From contig OW121846.1 of NCBI GenBank assembly GCA_933228895.1, positions 8,339,915-8,403,914 of the forward strand: 64,000 nt of DNA, in the 5' to 3' direction. This DNA comes from Platycnemis pennipes. Lineage: Eukaryota; Arthropoda; Insecta; Odonata; Platycnemididae. Within the stretch, counting starts at the first letter, position 1, and every line of letters begins with the position of its first letter. Of this stretch, positions 45,050 through 55,606 are shown piece after piece. Both the position numbers and the translations under genes were made by a program. The notes beneath the pieces were generated by a model. The model saw only the letters and a program-made list of their open reading frames with translations. It ran no database searches and was not told the origin of the DNA.

Positions 45050-45185
45050 ACGCACCTGCACAAAATCAAGGTCTATATAAGATGGGCAAAAACTTCCATC
45101 CAACACTTCAAACCTGAAGATGCCTGCTGCAACACCAGCAAAACTCTCGTCTTGACGATGAATCGACACGGAGGACAACCTGAAA
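45050..45185 (+). repeat. Penelope-like terminal segment with TATA-like box and hammerhead-like core
   Basis: GTCTATATAAGATGG (45071-45085) resembles a core promoter. Forty bases on, CTGAAGA (45114-45120) fits CTGANGA, followed by stem GCTG ... CAGC, AAAAC where GAAAC is expected, TCTC and GTC (45149-45151). Then come TTGACGATGAATCGAC and CCTGAAAACC. The order matches a type I hammerhead with one core substitution. It lies directly after the LINE, 4.3 kb downstream of the GIY-YIG fragment. Confidence 0.55.
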
Positions 45186-45189
45186 ACCT

Positions 45190-46944
45190 AGCTGCACCTT
45201 GGCATTATATAGAGTTGATTGCCTTTTGTTTCTTATAACTCCCAACGACAATGCATTAAAGTAAGTGCATCCTGAGGCAAAAAAGATGACTGTATGAGGA
45301 AGAATCTTAGTCATATCTTGAGTTTTTCATTTGAAGTGAAGATGACTTCAAAGAGTTGAGAACTGAAAAGAGTTGCATGAAATAAGGATGATTTAACAAT
45401 ACAACACCACCTTTGGTAAAATCACAAAAATGTCACGATTTCCACAAAAAGATGAGAACAAGGACTACCTATCCAACTGAAACTTTGTAAAACACTACTT
45501 CCTCAAATGAGAGAACTGGATGGTAGTACCATTACCACCCTACAGCAATTGCATGAACTAGGTGGACAATAAGCGGTCACAGTATAATGCCTTTATAGGA
45601 AGTCATGGGGCTGGTTCTCGTACACATTTACTGACATCCATTTCACCCAATTTACAGCTGGATGTCCCTCATCACCAGGCACTAGTGGACAAGAAAAGTT
45701 AAATCATTCAATAAACAGAACATTTGAATGAAGCAGAATGGATGCATGTGGGTCTGTGCTAAGGGCCTTTTATTGCTAAATTAAACATTTCACCATGAAT
45801 TATTTACAACACCAAAGGTTACTAAAAATAAGTTTGCATTCAGAATAAAGGTTTTTGCAAAAAATGACCATGAGACACACTTCAAAACAGATGTCCACTG
45901 TATTACTATTAAATTCAATACATGTCTTACAATTGAAGCTAGCAACTTCATCCAACTTTACAGAGTACCAGGCAATGCACCACCATACCAGGTTCATGTA
46001 AAAAGCTTATATATTAACTTACTTCCAAGATTGAAGAAGAAGGCTCTGGAAATTTGCGACAAATCACAGATTGTTCTGGTGCTCCAAAATAAATTTCAGC
46101 AATTAAATAAGATTAGCTGAGGGTAAACAATACTGCATAAAATAAATTTATTTTGGCGAGTTTCAGTAATTTGTCACCACTTTGCATCAACACACTTTTT
46201 ATTCTCTAATTAACCCATTAGCTCTTGACTTAGAATTATGTTTATCACAAAGTCTTCACAAGCATACTTTTAATAATGACACCTTACTTGCACAACATAA
46301 TTTCTTTGTATGACATACACATTTTTTCCTAATACATCAATTTAATGGAAATGGAGAATGCCATTAATTTAGCATAAAATGCCATCAAATGAATCGTAAA
46401 AAATAGGAAAAGTGACTATCACTGAACAGCCAATATGCCAACATATCCACTCCCACTGCTAAATCAGTGAAAGTGGTGCAAGCACAATGTACACTTCTAA
46501 TGCATGAAAGTCTATTTCTTCACAATCACAGACCAGAATGCGTTCAACAGGCTTAATGGAACTCATAATAAGGACATGGCACAGTGCTTTTATGGTGGAC
46601 ATAGAGACAGACCACACATAGGCGGAGCACTTGAATTCCGTTGTAGCTATTTGACAACAGACAAAACACAACACTTTGTTATATTATAAATGCTACACAG
46701 AAACGATAAAAAAATATTAAAATGAGAGCATTGGCATAGTGTACATTACGTCCATGAAATGGAAAGCCACAATATTTTTCAAGGTACATGGACCGTTATT
46801 CATTCTATCATACAATTCAATAACAAATAAATAGAACATTGAACTTCCTTTTCGAAAATGACCATTACATGCATGAGTTCATATCAAAATGGAATATATT
46901 ACCTTTATAGTTACAATGTCACTTCACAACAACTGGCTAAACCT
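45190..46944 (-). other. Probable 3' UTR and downstream flank of the RhoGAP gene
   Basis: This follows the stop codon of the RhoGAP gene at 46945-46947 on the minus strand. It is AT-rich, with several TTTATT (AATAAA on the minus strand) candidates, e.g. near 45767 and 46147. I cannot choose the real cleavage site. Short frames here (46459-46674, 45800-45997) have no identifiable domain. Confidence 0.45.
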
Positions 46945-47143
46945 TCAAACCATTACAAATGCCTCTTTCCCACAAAATAAGAATGGATACTGATCAATCA
47001 TTGTTTGAACAACATCTTCTAAATGTGGGCGCATTTGCTCAAATCTTCCCATATCACTAAATTCAATTGGCAGTAAGGTTGGCCACCAGCATATAGCAAG
47101 GTTTTTGGAATCCATGCTGTTCAGTTTGCAGTTTTCAGATATT
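46945..47143 (-). CDS. RhoGAPp190: RhoGAP gene, terminal coding exon
   Basis: Last exon of a p190-type Rho GTPase-activating protein, which stimulates GTP hydrolysis by Rho in the cytoplasm. It opens after an acceptor TTATTCCTCTAG at phase 2, reading KISENCKLNSMDSKNLAICW, then WPTLLPIEFSDMGRFEQMRP, HLEDVVQTMIDQYPFLFCGK and EAFVMV, with TGA at 46945-46947. NSMDSKNLAICWWPTLL is the conserved RhoGAP segment (family form 'N.Mt..NLai.fgPtLl'; p190 proteins have ICFWPTL). The protein ends soon after the domain. The arginine-finger exon is not in the window. Naming rests on recognition of the p190 style, so another RhoGAP paralogue remains possible. Confidence 0.85.
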
Positions 47144-47977
47144 CTAGAGGAATAAAACAAGACGAAAATATCAAGTTAAGCCTGCAAAAATGGACATGAA
47201 TCAGGCATTTGCATGCGTTCATTCCCACCCATACAATCACACACCCATTCATGTATGCGTGCACACATTTGTGAATGCATAACTACCCTCGACTGTGCAC
47301 TGTTTATGTTTCCTTCGTGAAGGAAAATGTTGGGACATTGGTGATGGCGGAGCACCCTAGAGGCAGAGGAGTAGGTGTGGACGGTGGCCACCAGAGCAGG
47401 CAAGCTTACAACAGAGCAAAACCATTTTATTCCAGTCACTACACCAGTAGAGCCCCATTTCCCACCCTCCATCAGACAAAGAAGCTGATGAGATATTATC
47501 AGGGCTAAAAATATACCAATTCTCAGAAGCATGAGGGACCTAGCATTAATTCAAATGTCATAGAAACAATAATTCGTATAAATATCCAAAAAAATATTGA
47601 TAATAATAATTTCACCCCTGAACACACAAAACACAAAAATGAGGAGTGAAATTATCCACCCTGGAAGAGAAAGGTTTTGTACTAATTTTGTCATTCCCTA
47701 AGTGCAGCAGGAATTTTGCAACAACTTGCATACAAGTAAATAATGTCAATTTTCAATTCCCTTCCTTTCCATCGGTTTGATATTCTGATTCCATCGGTTC
47801 AATTCCTCATTTGCACATTCATTTCCTCAAGTCAGAAGTGAATGTAAATAATTATGGTTGGCACATTTTGATGACTTCTTTAGTGGAGATGGGTCAAATA
47901 GCAAATTTCTCGAATTTGAATGTCGAATCATTACTCAAATATTCGAATATCTTGAATTTCGAATATCTTCAATACTA
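47144..47977 (-). other. Intron sequence flanking the TIR element
   Basis: Start of the 5.5-kb intron between the last two RhoGAP exons. No feature except a dispersed repeat at about 47775-47890 and AT-rich TTCGAATAT repeats at 47938-47970. Confidence 0.5.
47775..47890 (+). repeat. Dispersed repeat, copy 1
   Basis: CACATTCATTTCCTCAAGTC and GTTGGCACATTTTGATGAC match the copy at 63440-63550 (CACGTTCATTTCCTCAGGTC, GCTAGCACAGTTTGGTTAC). A partial inverted relative lies at 52048-52095. Family unknown. Confidence 0.55.
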
Positions 47978-48436
47978 CCCTGAGAGCACAAAGTTTGCAG
48001 TAGACCTAATGTAAACCTAATTTAAACATCTACATCTGGTATTCAGCTAACCATAAAGTTTGCTGAATTCCAGATGTAGATGTCTTATTTTGGCTAAAAT
48101 TGCATCTACATGTGGTCGAAATAATGTCCACCTATCATGGCCTACTGGTAACCATGTTACTGTTTGCAGCATACCTATTGTAAACTTAATTTTAATGTCT
48201 ACATCTGGTGCACAGTAAACCATAAGGTTTGCTTAGTACCTGATGTAAACATCTTATTTTGGTTTACAATACGTCTTCATGTGGTCTAAATACGTTAGAA
48301 AAGTCCACCATTTATAGTCTACTGGTAACCATTAAAGTAGGTTTGCAACATACTAGATTTATACATGAAATATTTTTCATAGTAGTGTGATAATAAACAC
48401 AAAAATGTAACAAGGCAGTAAACTTTGGTTTTCCAT

Positions 48437-48543
48437 ACAGAATATTTAAATATATTAACTACGTTTCTACGACACGTCATCATCAGTTAAACTGATAATT
48501 ATGCTGTGTAGTTGAAACTTAGGTAGTAAAGTAAATATTCTGT
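48437..48543. repeat. Hairpin with two opposed hammerhead-like cores
   Basis: Arms ACAGAATATTTA (48437-48448) and TAAATATTCTGT (48532-48543) enclose two motifs. On the minus strand CTGATGA ... GAAAC ... GTT occupies 48457-48486 with stem ACG-CGT. On the plus strand CTGATAA ... GAAAC ... GTA occupies 48492-48525. The minus copy keeps all core bases; the plus copy has A for the invariant G8. Confidence 0.6.
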
Positions 48544-49672
48544 GCACAAAAACAATTTTTCTGTTTCATGTGCAAAAACAGTTTCGACAAAAATGCCTGA
48601 AAAACACCAAATCTAACCGCTTCTGCAGGAATTACGCCAGAAACCATCTACATATAACAAAAATATAATAATAAATACTTTTATTTACCAGAAGCCCAAT
48701 GCAAATGAATTATACAAAATTTACGCACAGCACCTCATCACCCAATCAATGACACTTCCTCAGCGTTTTTGAAGACATTGTCCATGGGTCACCAAAATTT
48801 TAAGTGAAAAGAAGTTCACTGATATCATATTGTTTTGTTGCCAAATACGATTATTCAGTCGACAATATATTGCAAACCAAACAAAATGGAGCCCCACTTG
48901 GCATAAACTAATTGAAAAAGGTCCAAATACCCCACTAAAATACCATATCTGCTAGCAGTAAAGTAACGCACGTCGATACTTCAAGGATCCTTCGTTCCAC
49001 GATGCATTTTTTAACAACTTCGTAATGTACAGGTAACTTTGGAAAACAAGTATTCTATGGTTAAGGAAATCTGTAAAGACAATAAAATGCAAATGCTACA
49101 GAAAGAAAAACGGATTTCTTAGCAGACATATTTCCATAGCCTTGAATTTCAAAGATAGCACACACCAGTACGATACAGCCTCAGTACACAAGTACCTAAT
49201 GGATGAACCGGAACCAAATTATTCCGTAGAATACAAGAATGCATAAGACAACTGTACATTATGTAACTAGAGTGTGTACAAAACATTGACGTAATAAATT
49301 TCTACTACACTCCAATAAGTTTTGGCACATGTTTACTTGTGTTTATTGCGTTTCCATTCCGAACTTCCAAAGCAAGCACAGCACAGCTGAAAAATGACAA
49401 ATTGGAAGCCTTGGGTCCATGTCACTAGAGCAATGTCAGCGAGTCACGGCAATTCCAGCCCCTGCCGCAAGGAGCCAGATCCCGGACTTGCGATCGGAAA
49501 ATCATATGTAGTTTTCAGTGTCGCACACTTATTTTTAATTTCTCTATTGTTTTGCATACATGAGTTTTCAACGAGTGATCCGATATGAGTGACTTGACAA
49601 GTGTCTCCTTAAAATGCTAGATATTCTCTACTTTATGTAAAAATTTTGTCTGAGAACAGCGTCCGCCTTTAA

Positions 49673-51169
49673 AGGCCGTTTTACACGGCGAATGATCATG
49701 CGAATGAAATCATGCGCATGAAATTCATGCGTCGTGTAATCGAAGAGGCTATATTACACGGTGAATGATCATTCGAATTAATTCCTTGAATGTTATGCGC
49801 AGAAAGAATGTGCAGTGGTAGGCCTATCGATATTACATATCGATTCACGGGAGATTTCCGACCAACGCAGCTGTATCGATGTTCGAAATTGGTCGGAATG
49901 GTTTGTTTACGTCGTCTGCATCGTCGGATATACGTGATAGATTAAATAAAGTATGGTGTATATTTAGTAATTATAATATTCATTACTCGAAGATGTCTAG
50001 ATACTGAGGTTTAAGTTGATCTGAAGTAAAGTAGAGCTCTAAATGATGGTTCGGTATGATTTAATTTTCGCATCTACTGCTACAAGTGCCCATTACAATG
50101 GTGGCTGTTACCATTTAGCCGGAGAAAACTAGAAGGAGAGAGGAGAAATTGAGGTTAAGATATGCTAGGCTTTATTAAAAATGAACTGTTATTATAAGAC
50201 TGTGAGGACTATCGTAATTAATAAGAGAGACGCTGGAGCAATTTCATACTATATTAAATCCAACCAGACATGGTTATGAAAAGTCGGACACAACGTCGAG
50301 AGAAGCAATTACTGTGACAAGTGATCCTTATTCAACCTTTGATATACATAGTTTATAATATTGACATTTTGCAATTCGTTTCCGGCTGGCGGTCACACTA
50401 ACAATAAGATTTTAAGGGATGGGTGAATCGTATCCTGACCGTATACAGTTATAACGTTCCCTGATAACTCGGCAAGAATTCATGAAGGTAAAATAAATTT
50501 GATTATGCATGAAGTGTGTAGGAGTATCTATCAGAATAGATAGTGCACTATTTAAAGGTTATATACGTGCTATTTATCCCAGTTCATGGTAGCTGTGATA
50601 ACAATTACAACAGGTGACATCCGCATGAGAGACAATGGAAAAACGCCCTTGGAGATACCTATTTCAATGTAATGTTTTCAGGTATAATTATCATGTTCTG
50701 TTCTAATACTTTATTGCTTAATACCTATTTGTCACAAGAATTATCAAAAGAATCGAATAGCTACATACATAATATATTATTTTCAACTCAACCTTCGCCC
50801 AAAACGTGATTAATTGAAGAACTTCACCAATCAGAATTACATCAGATTATATATACTCTATGGGCAAGCCAATTAATTGTATATGTACGAAAAGCTCCGA
50901 AAACCAATTATAATTGCATTTCGTCTTGTACTTGTTTAATTCGAATCCTATTCTGCCTCTTCTACCCGCTCATAAAACAAAGACGGACGTCGTGCGCTCG
51001 TATCACGTGATCATTCAAGGAATCATGCGAGCAAAATTAGAACATGTTCTAATTTTGATCGCATGATCATGCGAATGAATTTCATGCGAGGAGATTTCCG
51101 TATTACACGACGCATGAACTTCATGCGCATGATTTCATTCGCATGATCATTCACCGTGTACAACGGCCT
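49673..51169. mobile_element. 1,497-bp non-autonomous Harbinger-like element
   Basis: Terminal inverted repeats of about 68 bp, AGGCCGTTTTACACGGCGAA on the left and AGGCCGTTGTACACGGTGAA (inverted) on the right, with only a few mismatches. TAA flanks both sides (49670-49672, 51170-51172), a 3-bp duplication as in PIF/Harbinger. The repeats consist of iterated short palindromes (ATGATCAT, ATGCGCAT, GAATTC-like). A short inner inverted repeat AGAACATGTTCT is at 51038-51049. No protein-coding capacity seen. Confidence 0.85.
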
Positions 51170-52055
51170 TAAGTAATGGAATAGCACCTTAATGTTTAAA
51201 AAATATTTGAAGCTCAGGCAATTTAAAGGCAAAGCCTTGTGTTACATGCTATTCTTTATTCAATCAAATTCCTCACACAACGACACCATCAATTTAACTT
51301 GGAAGACATTCGGAGAAAAATTAGTTCAGGTGTTTATTTGGAAATTTGGTCATGTTTGAGCCCCTGTATCTGGCTAACAGATGAGAGGCATGTCAAATAT
51401 GCATTATTCCTTAATTAGCAATCTTTTCTGAGTATTTATGTGAAGTTTCAAGTCTATATATCAAAGAAAGCTATTTTGGAATTTTGTCCAGCTTTTTTCG
51501 CGACAGTGGCGAGCGTAGAGATGTGTTCGTGTCTACTTCAATGTGTTGCAGCGCGAGTCGGAAAAAACGAGTGTCCCCCATAGCCCCCTTCTTTAGGGTA
51601 TAATAAAACAAGACTGTTCAGTAATCCCTTCTGCTAAACAGGGAAAGGAAAGGACGGGGGAGGAGGGAAGAGTGTTTGTTTTCGGTTAGAACTTTGCGAG
51701 GCTCCGCCAGAGGGAAGCCATGATGCAGCATTATCAAATCACCATCAACTCCGGACTTAGAAAAATTTCAGCTTTGAAGTGGTAACTTTTTATTGGAAGT
51801 GCCTGTACCAGCAATTCCGTTTTTTATAAATATTTAAAAGGGTCTAATGGTGAATTATTTAAAACATTATTTTACATATTTCTTGGTTGGTAATTTCTGG
51901 TTTCAAATTTGGTCTATCGTGTCCATCATTTTGACTTTACTATCATGTCTACATCAGGTCTATTCTTGGTCTACAGCAAACTTCAATCAGTGAAGTTTCT
52001 GTTAACGTTAAATAGACCAATTTAGATGTCTACAATTTTTAGAGTGCTCACAGGG

Positions 52056-52631
52056 AATGAACGTGCAAATAAGGAAACATTGGAATCAAGAATCGTCCTG
52101 AAGAGTCCACTATATGGACATGTTCCTTAACATAAAATTTGAGAACATTTTAGGACTTTCAACAAAACTATACAAGATAAGAATGATATTTATTAGAGTA
52201 CTCACTACACTAGGGCATCTTGCTGATTGCTCAATATCTTTTTTAAAGTGCAATTTCTCTCTATTTCTCTTAAAAATTATTTCAACCATACACCAACTTG
52301 TTTAAACCAATGATAGCTAGTGATGAAAAATGCTATGAAAATAGTTTACTGAGTTATCACTCATATGGTGCTGCATTTAAAAAATTCTCAGTCCAGGCTC
52401 ACAGCAGCGCACACTTTTTCTACCCAGCATACTTACGCCCACACTAGTGCATATGATTTTACCTAGGATACTTGGAAAACTTCTCACAATAAAAAATTTG
52501 ACTCATGCTACATTATACGTTCATAAAAAATTGGCAGATAAGACACAACTGTTTTTCTTAAAATTAATACATTAAGGAGTGGGTGCTGGTATAATTACAA
52601 TAATTACTTAACAATATTAAAGTATACTCAC
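52056..52631 (-). other. Intron, no feature
   Basis: Remaining intron next to the RhoGAP exon at 52632; nothing else supportable. Confidence 0.5.
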
Positions 52632-52737
52632 TTCACAAAATGCTGAAAAATGAATTTTAACACTTCAAAGTGAACTCGAGGCAACTTCTTCAACAACCCA
52701 CGCAAGGCAAGTAGTCGGCAACTTCTATCTGTTTTAA
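52632..52737 (-). CDS. RhoGAPp190: RhoGAP gene, penultimate exon
   Basis: A 106-bp exon between acceptor ...CACTTTACAG and donor GTGAGT. It reads KTDRSCRLLALRGLLKKLPR and VHFEVLKFIFQHFV, and ends with two bases of the Lys codon completed by the next exon. ALRGLLKKLP..HFEVLKFIFQHF is the helix pair of the RhoGAP domain that precedes the NLAICWWPTLL segment. The phases of both junctions agree with the neighbouring exons. It is short, so the frame by itself would not be conspicuous; the domain order and splice sites make it firm. Confidence 0.88.
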
Positions 52738-53614
52738 CTGTAAAGTGGACATGAAAAATCACAATTACTTTTCTACCATGAGAATAATCTTATAGCACAC
52801 ACTGAAAAGTCTTGAATAATAGTAAATAAAATTAAAGAAAAAATTAAACTAAAATACCAGTCATCATGCACGTGCCACCAATGACAATGAAAGTGTTACA
52901 GCAATAAAAGCAAGGTTCATTAACTGAATTCATATTTTTGGTAGCAATCAGTTGTCATCTTTGGCACACCAGTGACAGAGAATCACATGTAATAGCCAAA
53001 AATAAAACACATAAGAAATCTAAAGAAAGATGACACAAATTAATTGCTTTAAAAGCATTTTCCTGCAAATCAAATCTAGCAATCAGGTCATAGGCATGTA
53101 ACATAAATTGTCTATAAATCAGTCGTGCCACAATTGACACATTTGAAGCCCATAGTTACTCAGAAAGAAGATACAAAAATAAAGTCAGCACAACTTCGAA
53201 GTTTCACTATAAAAAATTGATTCCATAAAACAAATTTAAATTTAAGGAGTTTAACGTAAAAGGAGAGAAAGGGCAGACAAGATTATCTAATGCTCAAAAA
53301 CAATTAGGTTCTACAAAAGATGTTGAAAACCATTTCAAAGTCAACATTATTAAAACACTCATTCAGTTTCTTACACTAGACATAGAAAAAGTACAGAAAA
53401 TGGAGACACTTGGTTCACTTAAAATCTCACAAAAGTTACGCAAAATTTTGGCACACTATGCTCTTCCCAACCCACACTTTTTTTAGAAAAAGTTTACATG
53501 CTAAGAAAAATGGATATTAGAAAATAAGAGCAAAATAAAAGATCCTAAATGAACAGAAACAATTGAAAGGATTTAATCATCATCCTCAATATCCCTCAAC
53601 CCTTACATCCGCAC
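52738..53614 (-). other. Intron, no feature
   Basis: An 877-bp AT-rich intron between two RhoGAP exons. No repeat or gene recognised. Confidence 0.6.
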
Positions 53615-53710
53615 CTGGGTATGAAAAATGTTCCGGAGTCGGGTTGAGAGGAGATGCACCTGCTAACCGATTTTGACCTCTCATTGCTTCATAATCATGT
53701 GCATTTGTTA
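53615..53710 (-). CDS. RhoGAPp190: RhoGAP gene, small variable exon
   Basis: A 96-bp exon with acceptor TTTTTTTCAG and donor GTGCGG (weak). It reads TNAHDYEAMRGQNRLAGASP and LNPTPEHFSYP. Codon phases link it exactly: G from the upstream exon plus TA gives Val, and its final G plus TT gives Val before KTDRSC. It falls where the RhoGAP fold has a loop between two helices, and is not a conserved core segment, so it may be a lineage-specific or alternatively used exon. Confidence 0.68.
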
Positions 53711-54984
53711 CTGAAAAAAAGTACACACATTTGTACCCTCTGGTCACTAATAACAATCAACTTCCCATCACTACAAATTAAAACAGTTATTTATTTTACC
53801 TTAATTTAAATGAATTCACAAACCTGGAAGTCCCCTCATTGTAACCCCTCACTTTGGATACAAGCGATTTGAAAAGAGAGTAAGACAAACTAGACCATAT
53901 CAAATGTCTCAAAAGTGAGGGCCATACCTTATAAATTCAGATCTGTGATATGATCTGAAACACGCAGCATATATTAATGCAGTAGGATATGCCCTTGAAA
54001 ATACATGGCACTCAATGAAATAAGTTTAATGAGAGTCTCTATTTCTCCTTACTTCCATGAGCCTTGCATCACCCCTTAACTATTCATGGAAGCAAAATAT
54101 ACTCGGTTATGGAAAAACATGACCAAGGCCAAAAGGAATCAAATAATGCCACATACTTCCACATTGCCAAAAATGTCAAAGTTCCTTATTTTGGCCAAGA
54201 TAAATTTTTAGTTGCGCAAAGTAGTTTACACACATAAGTCCTAGCTATCTATTAAGACAGGCAACACTCATTCACATGGAATTTCAGCAACTGACTTCAG
54301 TCTCATAACACTGCTCCAGGTATTCCAACCCAATTTTCATGTTTCACAGCAATATATCAATGAGCTCAGAAAGGAATTTTAGGAAAACAATTACATAAAT
54401 GATTACGTGGCTGAATTGGGGGTTTTATTTGGAAAGACAAAGTGGTGAGTCTGAAATAAAACTCACCATTTAGACCAAAATTTCAAAGTTCAAACAAATA
54501 TATCACTTTGAGTCACTGGCATATTAATTTTCATTTAGCATACATATACCAATAAAGTCACTCAAAACTAAGCCATATTTATCTGAATCTACAAAACATG
54601 TATCCAGAATTGTTGGATCTTTTATTTGAAAAATGATAAATGAGATTATATCGTCAAGTATATCATTCAGTGTTATTTCTGAAATTAACAATTAGTATTT
54701 TTCTCTTATGAAGCTCATAAACTGCATATATTACACTTCTGGGGGTTGATCATACACCTTCATTATGTATTGTTTGCATTATCGTTATTTTTTATGCAAA
54801 TTCATCTTAAAATTGATTAACATATTCAAACTTCCCACAATTACGACACGCTGTTTAGCTCTCTTTTGTTTTTATGTCAAAATAAAATTGTTTGTTCCAT
54901 TCTTGCAAGCATGGTGATTGTGTCGTCATTTGTGTCTCCCTTGACCCTTGATAAGTCTTCATAATTGATCCACATTTTTCAACA
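53711..54984 (-). other. Intron, no clear feature; possible Copia LTR at its end
   Basis: The bases just before 54985 should be the 5' LTR of the Copia fragment (it ends ...TTTTTCAACA), but its start is not identifiable. Confidence 0.4.
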
Positions 54985-54998
54985 GGTTATGGGCCCAG
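54985..54998 (+). promoter_or_regulatory. Copia primer-binding site (half-tRNA-iMet type)
   Basis: GGTTATGGGCCCAG, identical to the site at 19761-19774, follows CA and lies about 105 bp before the gag start at 55104. Confidence 0.8.
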
Positions 54999-55103
54999 AT
55001 ATGTCTAAATAGTCTTAGTGAAATATCTGATGTCAGTAGTCCAAGTTCTATTTTGTTAAGTGCATCGCTTATTGAAGTGAGGTTAGACACAGTCATTCTA
55101 GCA

Positions 55104-55606
55104 TGGCTTCCGCTCCGACGCTACCTCACATAGATAAACTGAGTGGTGTGGACGGACATGGAAGTTCGCCATGAGAATGTATCTAGAATAAGAGGACTTA
55201 TGGGATTACATCACAGAAGAATTCAACGATGATGCTTATGACGAAAAGAAGGGCAAGAAGCCTCTCGCAAAAATTTGTCCTATGATCAAGCCCAATCTGT
55301 ATATTCACATGCAAAAGGCTACAATGGCTAAACAAGCATGGGTGTCCTTATCTCGGGCACTGGAAGACAGAGGACTGGTCGGCAGAATTAGTTTGTTGAG
55401 AAAACTCTTTTAACACTTATTCAGGATTCAAGAATGTCAGAGTATGCATCTGAAATCATTTCCCTTGCTCAAAGATTGGATGATATGGACAGTGGACTTG
55501 ATGATGAACTATTTGCAGCCATTCCGCTCAGTGGATTACCTTCATATTATGAGCCACTTATCATGGCAATGGATGCTTCTAACATGATGACAACTAATGA
55601 ACTGCC
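55104..55606 (+). pseudogene. Copia-type gag fragment
   Basis: Starts MASAPTLPHIDKLSGVDG; after a frame change WKFAMRMYLE, EDLWDYITEEFNDDAYDEKK, AKICPMIKPNLYIHMQKATM, AKQAWVSLSRALEDRGLVGR and ISLLRKLF, then MSEYASEIISLAQRLDDMDS and LSGLPSYYEPLIMAMDASNM. This is the UBN2-type gag of insect Copia elements, longer than the copy at 19.85 kb. It contains a TAA at about 55176 and frame changes. It is cut at about 55607, where a 5'-truncated LINE begins. Confidence 0.82.

Larger units (their letters stand above)
47978..52055. mobile_element. 4.1-kb unclassified TIR element in the RhoGAP intron
   Basis: Ends CCCTGAGAGCACA (47978) and, inverted, CCCTGTGAGCACT (52055): 13-bp repeats with two mismatches. 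The subterminal part has two direct repeats about 169 bp apart (CTACATCTGGT at 48030 and 48199), and a similar GTCTACATCAGGT near the right end (51948). No transposase. No clear target duplication (flanks AATACTA and AATGAAC). It contains a hammerhead-like hairpin (48437-48543) and a 1.5-kb Harbinger-like element (49673-51169). The CCC(A/T)G....GCAC ends resemble those of the 27679-33406 element. Confidence 0.6.

Noticed and set aside
47176..47532. 118-codon minus-strand frame just upstream of the last RhoGAP exon
   Set aside because: It would replace a good acceptor and breaks the phase-matched exon chain; its product is Cys/His-rich without a recognisable motif.
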